Positions 1 to 12,485 of a stretch of 64,000 nt of DNA are shown one piece after another (position 1 is the first letter of the stretch; the number at the start of each line of letters is the position of its first letter). The position numbers and the translations under genes are program-made. Source of the stretch: Anaeramoeba flamelloides (Eukaryota > Metamonada > Anaeramoebidae); contig JANTQA010000076.1 in NCBI GenBank assembly GCA_027625915.1, forward strand, positions 3,411,501 to 3,475,500. The letters run 5' to 3'. The notes below the pieces were generated by a model. The model was not told the origin of the DNA, did no database searches, and saw only the letters and a program-made list of their open reading frames with translations.

Positions 1-500
1 TTTATATTAGATTTTTCGTTAGGTTTTTTTGAGTTTTCTATTTATTTTAAAAATCAATAGATTTTCGTTACATTTTTTTTACTTTAGAAATAAAATCGAA
101 ACCTCAAAAAAAAACTTAGAGCACTTAACAAATAAAACTGAAAACCTCAAGAAAAGCGCCGTTGTTTTTTTTTTTAATTTTTGAAATAAACTGAAAATTT
201 CTGAAATTTTCTGTTTATTTCAAAAATTAAAAAAACCTATCATTAGTTTTTCCAGAATTTAAAAGAATTGGGCAAAGTCTTTGATTTTTCTCCATTCTTT
301 TGAAATCTGGAAAATCGGGGCGCTCATAGTACTTGGCGGTACTCTACAACACTTGACTGATACTGCCGTTATTATTTTTTTTTTTTTACTTTTTGAAATA
401 AACAAAAAAATTACATCAATTTTCTTTTTATTTCTCAAACTAAAAAAAAAAAAACTAGTACTCTACGGTGCTCTATAGTACTTGAAGGAACTCTAAGGAC
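1..500. repeat. Cluster of short palindromic hairpin modules with CTCTACGG motifs
   Basis: Hairpins at about 161-241, 247-314 (TTTTCCAGAATTTAAAAGAA mirrored by TTCTTTTGAAATCTGGAAAA) and 371-455, joined by GTTAGG/CCTA ends. Repeats of the type GTACTCTACGGTGCTCTA lie at 335-500. Confidence 0.7.
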
Positions 501-504
501 ACTT

Positions 505-860
505 ACAATAATTATCATCCGATATTTTTTTTTCTCTATTTACAGTTTTATTAGATGATTACAATGCTTTCAAAACTATTTGTTATTATCTATCAAAGTA
601 AATATCTCCAAGTTGAATTAAACTATAATTCGTTCTTCAGTTTATTTGGATTTTTTTACCAGAGAAATGCCTTTTTTTCCGGACTAGATACTTTTAAAGG
701 GGTGGTTATACTAACAACAATAAATACAATAGCCGCATGAACTTGAAGTTCTGGAATTTTAATTATATAGTGAATAAACTTTATCATTCAAAGATGAAAG
801 GTTAAGAAATGGATTTGTAGTTTTGTCTAACTTTTTTTTTTTTTTCAATTTTATTTTTTA
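505..860 (+). repeat. Dispersed repeat A, copy 1
   Basis: About 350 bp shared with 31345-31700 at high identity (CTATCAAAGTAAATATCTC, AGTTGAATTAA, TTAACAACAATAAATA) and with 38073-38345 in reverse. A 61-codon ORF in this copy is not conserved in the others, so it is not a gene. Confidence 0.7.
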
Positions 861-2039
861 ATACTTGTGATGTGTTTTTGGTTTCAAATAAAAAAAGTTT
901 TTTTTCAACTGTGAAAAATTAAAATAATAAAAGAAAATATTAAATATGTATAAAATTAAAAAAATAAGAGTGATCAGTGAACCAATACATAAAATTTTTC
1001 TCTTTTTTTATTCTTTCTTTATTCTCAATAACCATTTCAAAGTTATTTTTTTTTTCTTCTGCTTTTTTGATAAGGTGTATCAAATTATTTTTAATAATAT
1101 TTTAAATAAAAGAAAAAAAAAATTGAAAGATTTAAAATTGAAAAACTAGGAGTGGTTTTTAATTTTGTAATTTAAGCAAGTAAGCAAATTTTTCAAATTT
1201 TGAGTGCCCCCATTTATGCGAAACTGGATTTTTCAAACCATTTCAATATCCAAATATATTGAAATAGTAATAAAGAACTAGAGTATCAAATATCCATAGT
1301 ATAATATATTTCCATACCAACTAAAAAATGGAATTCAAAAATAATGATTAAGATTGAGCTTGGAAAAATAAATAAAAATCTATTTATTCCAAGCTCTTAT
1401 CTGTAACCAATTGATATAATTACTAATTCTTTATTTGAGTTTATTTTTAATTTTCCATGGAAATACTTTTAGTTTGTAAAATGTTTGATAAACAAATTAC
1501 AATTTATTCTAAAGAATTTCCAAAATGGATTTAAAAATCCTATTTTCATTTAATTCATCAAATTCTAGTTGAGTTCAGAAAATAGGATATTTTATTAAAT
1601 TCCTTTTCGGAAATAAAGATTTATTAATCAAATTCGTTTGATTTTATAATTATTTATTTTCCATTAAAATTAGAAACTAAAAATAATTCTGAATCTGATT
1701 GAATTTTTTTCTAGATTTTTCAATTATTTTGGATTAAATCTTTTGTAACTGTTTTTTTGATTCTAAGAATTCAACTCTTTTATTTTAATTTTTGAAACAG
1801 TATTCTTTATTTGGGTTTTGTTTGATTAAAATAGTTGAAAAAAGAATTTTGAAAGCAAATTGGTAAAAAAATGTTTTATAAAATAATAATAAATAGTACT
1901 AGGGCTTGAAATCCAAGGTTATAAATGTTTGGGTTCATCCAAATTTTGAAGATAAATTGAAAAAAAATCTTCGAAAATAGGCTTTTATCTTTTTTTTTTT
2001 TTTTTCATTCTTGATTTCAACAAATTTATTTGGAAAATG

Positions 2040-2620
2040 TTGATCTTTCGTGTTTGGTCTTCGAAAAGAAAATCTTTGTTTCAAATACACACCTTTTCTG
2101 GCTATTTTTTTGGTTTACTGTTTGATTAATTTCAATCTTTCGTATAAACAAATTTCAAGATCCAAAATCTACAGCAATTTCAAACCTGGTGAGCACGATT
2201 TAACTGAACTTAAAATTTCAATTTTCATTCAACTTTTATTGAACTTCAAGATCTGTTAAAACTAAATCAAGGTTTTAACACCAAAACTCAAGAATACCTG
2301 AATGACAAGCTTCGTAAACAACTTTTCACTTTTTCTTTTAAACTTTTTTGAAATTATTTTAAAAAAATTCCATTTTGTACGAGATCTTGGATATGAAGGA
2401 CAACACAAGAAGATTTGAGTCCAAAACAACAATCGCCCTTTTCAATTTTTAGGAGTTTTTAGAAAGTTTAATGAAAATTGAAATTTTAAGTTAAATCGTG
2501 CGCACCAGGTTGGAAATTGCTGTAATTTTAATAAAACCAATTCTTTAATCAAAAAAAAAATGTCCAAAAAAATCGAAAAATGAAAGATTCAACTCTGAAC
2601 TACTTTGAGTTCGTTTTCTT
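2040..2620. repeat. Inverted repeat pair (decayed foldback)
   Basis: Arms about 2120-2245 and 2465-2550 are complementary: AACCTGGTGAGCACGATTTA against its mirror AAATCGTGCGCACCAGGTT. Homology weakens outward to about 2040 and 2620. Confidence 0.7.
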
Positions 2621-3473
2621 TTCAATTCACAAATAGAGCTAAAATGGTGTTTTGGTTTCAAGTTTCAATATCTGGTGTCCCTCAAAAAATATTTTTTCAG
2701 TTGGGTTTACACAATTAAAATTTTTCAAAATGGTCAAATGTACCGATTTCCTAAAGATTGGTGTCGATAATGCGCATTCTGATTTAAAATGAGAGAGAAA
2801 AAAAAAGTGAAATGTGCCCATATAGAAAATCAATTTCTTTGCATTACAAATGTTTAACAGTTGGGCTGGAATGGCTGTACGAGAAGAAAAGCTGAAATCA
2901 CGGAAATCATGAAAGACTGAAAGTTTTACAGGGAAAGAATCGGATTAAAATTGTCAAGAGTTAGTTGCTTTCAGATTCAATTTATGATCAATTCTATTTC
3001 TTGTTGGTGTCTAAAATGGAGTGAATGGCTTTTATGATATTTTTTATCTCAATTTAGCAGAAGCCTTGGAGCCAAGGATTAGAGAAAAATAACAAATCTG
3101 AAATTAATATACAATTTTTTATTTTCAAAATTATTCTTTTCTTCAACACAAGATACAGTATGAATGAAAAGGCTTGGCCTCAAAATCGCTGTTTGTTAAA
3201 TGAAAAGTTGAACACAATATTTCCAATGCACCTTCCAAAAAAAAAAAATATTTTGAATCTCCAAGAAAAACTTCACATACTTACCAAGTCATTGTCTTGG
3301 TTGTGTTTTTGGTTTTTCTCATAGAACCAGATTTTTAATGATTCTTTGAAGGAAAAGTTTCAAAATAATTTTTTTTTTTTTTTTTTTTTGAAAAGAGAAA
3401 TGGGTGATTTGTTCATTTTGTTTAGTTTTTAATGAAAAAAACTGTTTTTTGTTTTTGTTTAATTGGTGTTTTT

Positions 3474-4166
3474 TTAAATTTCTTCAATAAAGCTACAATC
3501 AGATTGATCTTCGCTACTGCTTATTTCGTCTGAAGAAACGAGTATTAAAATCTTCTTTTTCGTTTTCTCAACTGTGTTTTTGTTTTTGTTTTTGTTTTTG
3601 TTTTTGTTTTTGTTTTTGTTTTTGTTTTTGTTTTTGCTTTTGTTTTTTCTTGATTTTCTTTTTTTAAAAACTTTATTCTTTTGATCAACAATTTCAAGGT
3701 TTCCTGGTGTGATTTTTGGTTTTTCTTTAAACTTGATCAGTGTAAAAAGAAAAAAGAAATCCTCCCCAATTCTGATTTTTCGAAGATTTACTCTCGCATG
3801 CAAATAACGCATTTGTGGTGAATGGATTTGGTAGGTGATTATTGAATCAGCAGTGAAATTGTGATTTACTTCATCAAAAACACCTTGAATTACTTCCATA
3901 GTTTCTTTTTTGTAATAAGGCTGGTAAGCTGAAAAAATAGATCGCCTACTTTCGACTAATTCTTTTTGTGTTTTGTTTTTCATCAGTTTTTGGTTTGGAA
4001 CGTTTAATAAATCGCAGTAAGGCTGGTTTAAAAGACGAAGTTTAAAATTAAGATCTACAACCGCCAAGCAAAGATTTGAATTGACAATAAGATTGCGAAA
4101 CTGTTCTAGATTCTTACTCTTTATTGTTAAGAGGGTTTTTGTTGGTTCGATAGATTTGTTGCCCAT
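3474..4166 (-). CDS. PAS-like domain protein with Lys-Asn repeat tail
   Basis: 230 codons from ATG 4166 (MGNKSIEPTKT). The open frame continues 18 codons upstream, but that part is Phe-rich, like untranslated poly-T/A sequence. About residues 20-145 look like a PAS fold: FRNLIVNSNLCLAVVDLNFKLRLLNQPYCDLLN, then YLHARVNLRKIRIGEDFFFLF as the last strands. PAS domains sense ligands or mediate protein contacts; no kinase or other output domain follows. Then a basic run with about ten Lys-Asn pairs (encoded by a TTTTTG hexamer repeat on the + strand, 3577-3640) and a Ser/Asp/Glu-rich end. Gly2 is exposed after Met removal, but the site lacks the Ser/Thr expected for good N-myristoylation. Family assignment is from strand pattern only. 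Confidence 0.6.
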   Translation of the reverse strand: MGNKSIEPTKTLLTIKSKNLEQFRNLIVNSNLCLAVVDLNFKLRLLNQPYCDLLNVPNQKLMKNKTQKELVESRRSIFSAYQPYYKKETMEVIQGVFDEVNHNFTADSIITYQIHSPQMRYLHARVNLRKIRIGEDFFFLFTLIKFKEKPKITPGNLEIVDQKNKVFKKRKSRKNKSKNKNKNKNKNKNKNKNKNKNTVEKTKKKILILVSSDEISSSEDQSDCSFIEEI

Positions 4167-5696
4167 TAAAACAAAGAAAATAAAATAAAAAAATAATTTC
4201 GAATTTCTTAAAAAGATCAAAATCTTGAAACATTTTTATCTTTTTTTGAGAAATAAGTCTTGTTTTTATTAGGTGACTGAATAAGGTAACAATTTTATGA
4301 TGATTTTCGAAATTCGTTTGCAAATCCTTTGACAAATTTAATTAACTGAAAAAAAATTATAATTTTTTTTTTAAAGTCATATTTCCTCGAAAACCAAAAC
4401 AAAGACCTAGGCATGTTAAAAAACACAAGTTTGGTAAACTTTTGAAAAATTTTTCTCACATCAAGCTATTAATAACTACACTTATTCCTGAAAAATTACA
4501 AAATAAAGTGTAAAAAGGGTGTATTAAGTGGATCTATTACGTTCATTAGAACTATTTTCAAACAATAGAAATATTTTTTCAAAAATTCTTTTGAACAATC
4601 TTTGAACACAAAATAATTCTTCTACCAACTGAAAAAAACTCAATTTCCAAGACAGGACACCTTCTATTTTGACACCGATTTTTTCTGACAAATCCATAAA
4701 ACTTGAAATCGAATTGTTTTAACTTTTTACTAAAGAGTGATTTAGAATTAATTAGGGTTTGAAGAAAGCCAGTAGTAAGCTTTGTTTTATTCGTTGTGAG
4801 TGTTTTAAAGTGAAAAAAATGATTTAAAAATGATATTTTCAACTGTTTTAAACATGAGAGAAAATAAGGTCTTAGAATCGTAAAATCAAACAATCTAATT
4901 TTGTTATTTTAATTCGTTATTGTTATGTAATCCAAAACTTGATAATGATTTTTTTATCAACATCGATATAAGGAGATTTTTAGAATTTTTAATTGAGATT
5001 TTTTCAAAATAATTATCTGTTTGGGAATTTTTTTTACGAACTAATTACTCTTATTTGTTACCAAGAATAACTTTATTGATTACCCCCCCAAAATAAAAAA
5101 AACGGTAGTAGAGAAATTATTTGCACAAGGGTACAATTAAATTTGATAACTAAACTTAAAATATCAAACTTTATTGAGATGAATTATCATATTTTAAAAA
5201 GATTCATTTTTAATAATTAAATTTCCCCATCAAAAGATCTTGAAGTTTGGATTTTTGGATCATATTTGAAAAAGAAAAATTTACAAAAACATTTTTGTTA
5301 TAGATGAAATCTCAACTATTAATATTTTCTGACAACTGTTCTGAACAAATAACATTGAAACTTTAATCTTAGTGTTAATTGCAAAATAATAGGATGAAAA
5401 TTTTCAATCAACTCTCCAAAAAAAATCACATATCATGAACCAAAGAATTAAAGAAAGTCCCCAATTCTAAAAAAAAGAAAAAATTAATAATTTGAGCTTG
5501 TCTTCAGAATTATAAATTTGATAGGTTGCAAAACTTAATTAAATCTTTTTTTTGGGAATCTGTAAGAAAATTTTATTGCTTTTTATTCTACACCAATTTG
5601 TATTTAAAAAATTGATGAAAATTTAATCACATTCTTGATAACTTGAAGTTCTGAAAAAATAATCACTTATCTTATTGTTCTGGAAAAAGTTGTGCA
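4167..5696. other. No gene recognised
   Basis: Region upstream of the PAS-like gene. A 104-codon minus ORF at 4579-4893 has slightly higher GC but no recognisable domain. The rest is AT-rich without repeats that I can define. Confidence 0.4.
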
Positions 5697-6530
5697 AGAA
5701 AAAAAAGTGTGACACTTGTTTTGTCAAAAATCAAAAATTTAATTGTAAACATTAGTAAAACTGATCAAAACAACCAGAATTTTTTACACATAATACGAAT
5801 CTATCTGGGAATTAAAACCTTTTAAGAAATATAGTATCTAACTCAGATGTTCTTAATTTCAATTACATCAAGATCCCTCAAATAGAATGTCTTAAAAATC
5901 AAAATCTTCAGAATTTTTATAATACTAATTCTACGAAAAAATCAAAAATTATCATTTTTTTTTTTATCTTTGCCTTTTCTAAATGTAATTTAAAAAAATA
6001 AGGATTTCTTGGGTTATTCCTTTGAATTTTATATCGATTCCTTTGCACTTTTAATCCTTAATACTGATAATCCAATTCTATTTTAAAAAAAATAAAGTTT
6101 TCCAAAAAGATTTAAAAGTAAAAATCGAAAAACCAGAAATTCGCCTTTTTCATAATTACGTTATCACAACAAGAATAAAGTTTTTCTCAAGAACACACAT
6201 AATAGTCCTGATTAAATCTTAAGAGTTACCTCTGAAAGTCATAATTTATCAGAGATGACGTTGTCAAAAATGTACTTTTGACTCATTTTTGCCACTTTTT
6301 ACACAAAAATAAAGAAAATTTGATTTTTAAGACATTCTATTTGAGGGATCTTGATGTAATTGAAAGGAAGAACATCTGAGTTAGATACTATATTTCTTAA
6401 AAGGTTTTAATTCCCAGATAGATTCGTATTATGTGTAAAAAATTCTGGTTGCTTTGATCAAGTTTTACTAATGTTTACAATTAAATTTTTGATTTTTGAC
6501 AAAACAAGTGTCACACTTTTTTTTCTCTTT
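5697..6530. repeat. Long, nearly perfect inverted repeat (foldback element)
   Basis: Arms of about 205 bp, 5697-5907 and 6322-6530, differ at only a few positions by eye. Outer ends are AAAAAAAAGTGTGACACTTG and its mirror; inner ends GAATGTCTTAAAAATC. The spacer of about 415 bp shows no ORF. Low arm divergence implies recent origin or gene conversion. Confidence 0.85.
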
Positions 6531-7349
6531 TAAATGATTTGGAACAACAGTTACTTACCAATATTTATTAGATTTCTTGCAATTTCTAAGGTTAGGTAAT
6601 TTTCATTCTTTTTCAAATTCTCAGAGTATAAATAAAAAACTCTTATTATTGAAAAAAGTTATTTAAGGATATCTTTTCATTTTTTTTTTTTATTTGAATT
6701 AATGCATCGACCTCGATTAAAAATTTGCAGTTTATTTTTCCTCTATTTGGAATTAATTTGTTGTATATTTATAAAGAGAAGAATGGTTATGTGAGTTTCT
6801 TCTCTTTAAAGTTCTGATCATTAAAGTATGGAAAGTTTTTTTTTTACCTCAAAATGTTCTTCTGCACTTTACAATTTTTAGTGTTTCTTCATTAGGTAAT
6901 ATATCCTCTTATCTTGGAATTATTTCAAAAAGAAAGCAATACTTAAAGAGGTGTGTTGTTATAGGTGTTGTTAGGTGTGAGTTTTGGAGATCATTTGTAT
7001 TGTCTCTCTTTGAAAATTTCGTTTCTTTTGGATTTTTTTATTTGTCAAAAATTACTTTGATTTTTAAAAAGTTGTTCATTTGACACATAAATTTAAAAAT
7101 TGAATTTTAGTCAGATAAAATACTCAAAATGAATTCTACCTTGATGAAATTGAATTAATATATAAAAAAGAATTATTTCAGATCTCTAAGAATACTTATT
7201 ATTCAATATTTTTTTAGGTTGTTCAGTGATCAAAATAAAGCCTGCACAGCGACTATAATACATGTTTCAAAATATTATCCGTGCTTTTTTTTATTCTTGT
7301 ACCAAGGCAACATCCAATATACTAACAAATAGTATACCTAAGTTCAAAT

Positions 7350-7720
7350 CAATTTTTAAAAGTAAAAGTCTGTTTATTTTCTGTAAAATTTAAATTATTC
7401 ATGCAAATAGTTGAAAATTTTCCATAATTGTCTCAATTTTTTTGGAATTTTTTGTTTTTTTTATGATTAAAATTTTCTTTAAAAATTTACTCTATTTTTT
7501 GAGATTAATTTTTGCAATTTTATCCAGAATTTTTAGAATTTTTTTTTAAATAATTGAACTTTAAGAAACCAATACCATATTTTTTTAGGGTTTATTATTG
7601 GTTTATTTGATTGGTTAATGTATTGGTCTTCTATAACAAAAAAATACGCTTTTTATTTTGAAACACTCATTTTATTTTTTTGCACGCTTTATTTTGACTA
7701 CAGTAGTATGGGATTATTTT
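7350..7720 (+). repeat. Direct repeat C, copy 1
   Basis: Shares TAAGAAACCAATA, CTTCTATAACAAAAAAA and TTTGAAACA landmarks in the same order with 9075-9450. Confidence 0.6.
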
Positions 7721-9074
7721 TACAATAAAACCACTTTTATTTAATATTTTGAAGAGCTGATAGATCTTGCATTTTTCTTCTTATAATTCGAGTAGTATTT
7801 TGGATAACAAAATCAATTATAGAATTATATCAAAATTGGTTCATTATTAAAGAATTGACAAAAAAATCGTGGTAGATCCAATGATTTGAATTACTAATGT
7901 GCAAAAATGATTAGTGAATTTTTCAATGTTTTATTAATAATAATTGTGAATTGTTCATAAACTGTGATACTTTTCTGGAATGCCCACAAAGGTCAGGAAA
8001 CTTTTCAGAATATTTTAGGTTTTCAATAGCAATAAATTCCCAAGAAATAAGCATTGGAGATGTTTGGGTTTTCTAGGATTTGTAAACAGTATTTTCGAGT
8101 TTCTCTTGAACTACTGAATCTAAATCACTTCCTTTCTTTATTAAATATAATATAATGTTACTGAAAAAAACAAATAATTGGCCCAGTTTCGTACCCTTTG
8201 TGCAGATACCCAAAAAATATCACAGTTAATGAGAAAATCAAAATTTGTACAAATAAAACATGTTTAATTCAGAAATCATTTTTACACATGATTATCATTA
8301 AAAAATAATAAACCTTTTCAAAATAATTGGCACATTAAATCAAATTTTGAAAATTAATATTTTTATAAATTGGAGTTATCTATTTTAATAAAAAAAAAGT
8401 ACTATTTTAATTCTCAGTTCTATATACTAAAAATATTTGTTTTTCTTCTAAAAATAAAATAAAAAAAAATTAAAAAAAAAAATAAAAATAAAAAATAGGA
8501 CATTTATGATGAAATTTAGTTTATTTTCAAAAAAAAAAAATAAAAATTTGCTAATTTTACACTTTTTTAGTAAGTTCACTTTGAATAAACAAAATTTGTT
8601 AATAAAAGATCTTTTGATTAAAATTATTGTTAATCGATATTTTACATTTAAAGTTGGATAATCAATTTTTCAAAGTTCTATAAATTTTTTTTTCCAATTT
8701 AATTATAAAAGATTTATTAATTTTTTTCTTCACAGTTTAGATTTCATTTTGTTCCAGTCTTTTTGTAAAATAAAAAGATCATACTTTTCATTTAAATTTC
8801 CCAAAAAAGCTTTTATAACCATGTAACATATCAAAAATTAATACTAAGAAGATGCTTAAACAAAAAATTTCCCCTTTATAATTCGTAATTCCATGATTTA
8901 TTTTAATTCTTGGGAGTTTTTTTTTTTTTTTTTTGGAAAGCTGAATGAAAATTTTGATCTTTTTATTTTACAATTATTAGCTTAAACTGAATTTGAAAAG
9001 ACAAAATTTTTTTTTTTTTGTTTTCTTCTTGTTACAATGCAAAATATAATTCACCACCCTGTAGGATCTCAAAG

Positions 9075-9450
9075 TTTAATTCAATTTTGAAAGTAAAATC
9101 CTTGTTATTTCAAGTAAAATTTAAATTAGGAATGAAATTTGTTCAAATTTTTTCGAAATATTCTCAATTTTTTTGAAATTTTTGTTTGTTTTTTTGACAA
9201 TATAATTTTTTCAAAAATTTAAATATATTTTTGGAGACAAATTTTTCTTTTTAATCTTCAGTTTTAGAATTTCTTTTTAAATAATAGTACTTTAAGAAAC
9301 CAATAAAATATTCAATTAGGATTAATCGTTGGTTTCTTTGATTTCTTTGATCTATTTATCTTCTATAACAAAAAAAAAATACTATAATTTTGAAACATTG
9401 CTTTAACTTTTATGAATGTATTATTTTGATAAAAAAAAAATGATACTTAT
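9075..9450 (+). repeat. Direct repeat C, copy 2
   Basis: Diverged second copy of 7350-7720, 1.7 kb away in the same orientation. Confidence 0.6.
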
Positions 9451-9934
9451 GTTTTAACCAGATAAATCTTTAGTATAGTATCTAATAATAAATCTGATAT
9501 GAAAATAAATCCCAGTTAAGATTGTTAATTGTTAGTGTTGGGTGAATTTTGTTATGTAATTGCTCTATACTTTCTTTTATTTAAGAATCAGATCCTTTGA
9601 AAAATGAAAATTTTTTTAATGAAATTGATTATAAACCTACCCAAATGTTTTTAAATTGAAGTATCTTTAGAATACTTGATTAATTACTCGAAAACCAAAA
9701 TATTTCTACCAATTTCAAAAAAAAAAAAATTAGAATTTTATTGATCTTCTTTTGAAATTGGAAAATGATATTGTTATTCTTTGTTTTTAGATAGATTAAA
9801 ACATTATTTGAAAAGGTGTAATTTAATTAATCATCATTCCAAAATATGACCTGAATTAGAATTTTAAAAGTGTTTTTCTTAAAAAAATAATTTTTTTTTT
9901 ATTTTTTAACGGAGTTGTTGCTAATCCCTCTTAT

Positions 9935-10690
9935 TTGTCGTTAGGTTTTTTTTAATTTGAGAAATAAACCAAAAATTAAATAAATTTTTGGTTTATTTTT
10001 TATAGTAAAAAAAAAAGCTCGTTAGCTTTTCCCGAATTTAAAAGAATTGATTAAAATCTTTGATTTTTCGCCACTCTCTTGAATTATGGAAAATATCCGT
10101 TAGATTTCTTGATTTTTCTGTTTATTTGTAAAGTTTTCTAGGTTTTTTTGAGTTTTCTATTTATTTTTGAAGTGTTCTATGTTTTTTTTTTACTTTTTGA
10201 AATAAACAGTAAAATTTAATAAATTTTTGGTTTATTTCAAAAAGTAGAAAAAACCTAACGAAAATCAATAAATTTTCCGTATAAACAGAAAAATTAAGAA
10301 AACCTAACAAAAATCAATAAATTTTCTGAATAAAATAGAAAACCCAGAACACTTCACAAATAAATAGAAAACCTCAAAAAAACCTAACGAAAATCTATTT
10401 ATTTTAAAAATAAACATGAAAACCTAACGGTGCTTTTTTAATTTGATTAACAAAAAGAAAATTTCATGAATTTTTGCTTTAATTTCTATAAATAAAAAAA
10501 AAGATAACAGGGATTTTTTCCAAAAAAAAAAATAAAAGAATCGAGTAAAATCATAGATTATTAAAGATTCTTTTGAATTCTGGAAAACCTAACGAAAAGT
10601 GTCTATGTTTTTTTTTATTTTGAGAAATAAACCGAAAATTTCCATAATTTTCTTTTTATTTTAAAAATTAAAAAAAACATAACGAGATTT
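9935..10690. repeat. Cluster of hairpin modules bounded by CGTTAGG/CCTAACG
   Basis: At least four palindromes: 9943-10012, 10025-10093, 10171-10261 and 10600-10682, plus repeated TTTTTTGAGTTTTCTATTTA and CCTAACGAAAATCAATAAAT. No ORF. Confidence 0.7.
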
Positions 10691-11705
10691 CCAACTGGGA
10701 CTTTTTTCTATTTTTGATTCGATATTTATCAAAAAAAGAAATTCTTAATCATTTTCAAATCATTTCCCCTAATATTAACTAATATTAATCTAGCTAGGAT
10801 TTATTTTCATAACTATACTACTGAAAAATACAATAAACCTGGACTCAGAAAATCATAATCTAGTTGGTTTATAGAACAAGATGTTAAATTTTTTGGTCTA
10901 ATTACTAATAATAAGAATCTTTATTTTTTGATTTTTACTTTTAGAGAAATATATCAACTTCTGGGTGTTGGTTAACCACTTTCGATAGGTTCTTGGTAAA
11001 AAATCCCTTCTATCCACAGCAATGACTTTTTTCATGAAATAAACCGTTTTTAAAAGTGTTGTATTCTAATTACAATAATAATTTAATACTTGGTTTTTGA
11101 ATTAAAATAAAACTAATTGGGGTTTACAATACATGAGATTTGTAAATTTGGTTCTTAGCTGATCTTTCTTGTTTTTGAGTATGAGTTTTAATCGTAATCC
11201 AAAATCATTTTTTTTCAATTTATTTTATTTTTTCTAAAATCCCAATCGAAAATTTTAAGAATAATATATTGGTAGGTGTTCAAGAATAAATTTTGGGTTG
11301 CTGAAGAAAATTTTAATTTCCCTTTTACTTGATTAACAAAAACAAATATAATAATTTTTTTTGAAAAGCTCCAAACAAAAACAAAACTATTTAAATATTT
11401 CAATCAAAAACTCACAAAACACATTTTTCTATGACTAAAGTATCATCCAATCAATTATTCTTAGATCCTTCAAATTGGTTTTCGGAAGAAAAAGAAAAAA
11501 TTGACAAAAATTGCCTTTTAACCACGATTAAAACTCATACTCAGTCCAAGATCGATCAGCTAAAAATCAAATTAAGAAACAGCAACATCTGATATCAAGA
11601 TACCCTTTTTTCAAATTTCAGGGATTACACACCTTAAAAGATAAAAATATTTTCAGAACAAGTAACAAATCAATGCAAATATTAGAAAGTTATTATTTAT
11701 CTAAT

Positions 11706-11723
11706 CAAGGAATTAGTCCCCCC

Positions 11724-11758
<35 letters not shown>

Positions 11759-12485
11759 AAGTTATCAACTTAAATGAGTTGTTATTGAAAATCAACTATA
11801 TTTGTTTTTCATCATTCGAATTTCTCTAAAAATCTATTGTTAGAATATTACTATTTGTTGATCTCATCAATAAAAAAAAATCTTTTTCTTCTTCGAAAAC
11901 ACTGAATTTCAGAAAATAATCTGCATTATGATATAAATGTAAAGGTTGTGACATCAACTCAAAGACTTCAAAGCTACTAAATATCTTTCTTAAATTTGAC
12001 TCAAAATGTAGATTAGTTGACTCAAAATTCTTATTAATTTATTTCAAAAAAAAAAAAGGAAAGAAATAGATTATTTAGACAAATTACTTTTCTGACACAT
12101 AGGTAAGATAGTGGCTTTACGACTATTCTTGATAGAAAGGAAACAAAAATAATCAATCTTTGGGTTTTTTTTTTAGATAATTGAGAAAATTTTGGAAATT
12201 AAAAAATTGTAAAAATAGTTACTTTTGGAAGTACTATAATCTAAATTATTAAATACCTGAATACATTATTTTTATTTCTATTTTTAGATTTTGAAAAGGA
12301 ATTAAAAGACAATTTACAACAATAAATTTTTTTAATTATTATCATCCTAAACAATTTAAATATTTATTGTGTATATTATAATTTTAAGTTAGATTTTTTT
12401 AGCGTCACAGAAACCATGTGAGCCATGTAGCACTGATACCATTTACCCCAAATTACCACATAAATGTTTTTTCAATCAAAGGTGA
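11706..12485. mobile_element. Decayed TTAA-type element (copy 3)
   Basis: The left end resembles AAGGGATTAG (AAGGAATTAG at 11706). The right subterminal block GCGTCACAGAAACCATGTGAG (split as GCGTCACAGAAACC and ATGTGAGCCATGTAGC) matches copy 2 near 45850. A run of about 38 A lies just inside the left end. Ends are eroded. Confidence 0.5.

Noticed and set aside
555-740. 61-codon ORF in repeat A
   Set aside because: The frame is not kept in the two other copies of the repeat.
4579-4893. 104-codon minus ORF upstream of the PAS-like gene
   Set aside because: No recognisable domain, composition close to background, no splice or start context linking it to the PAS gene.
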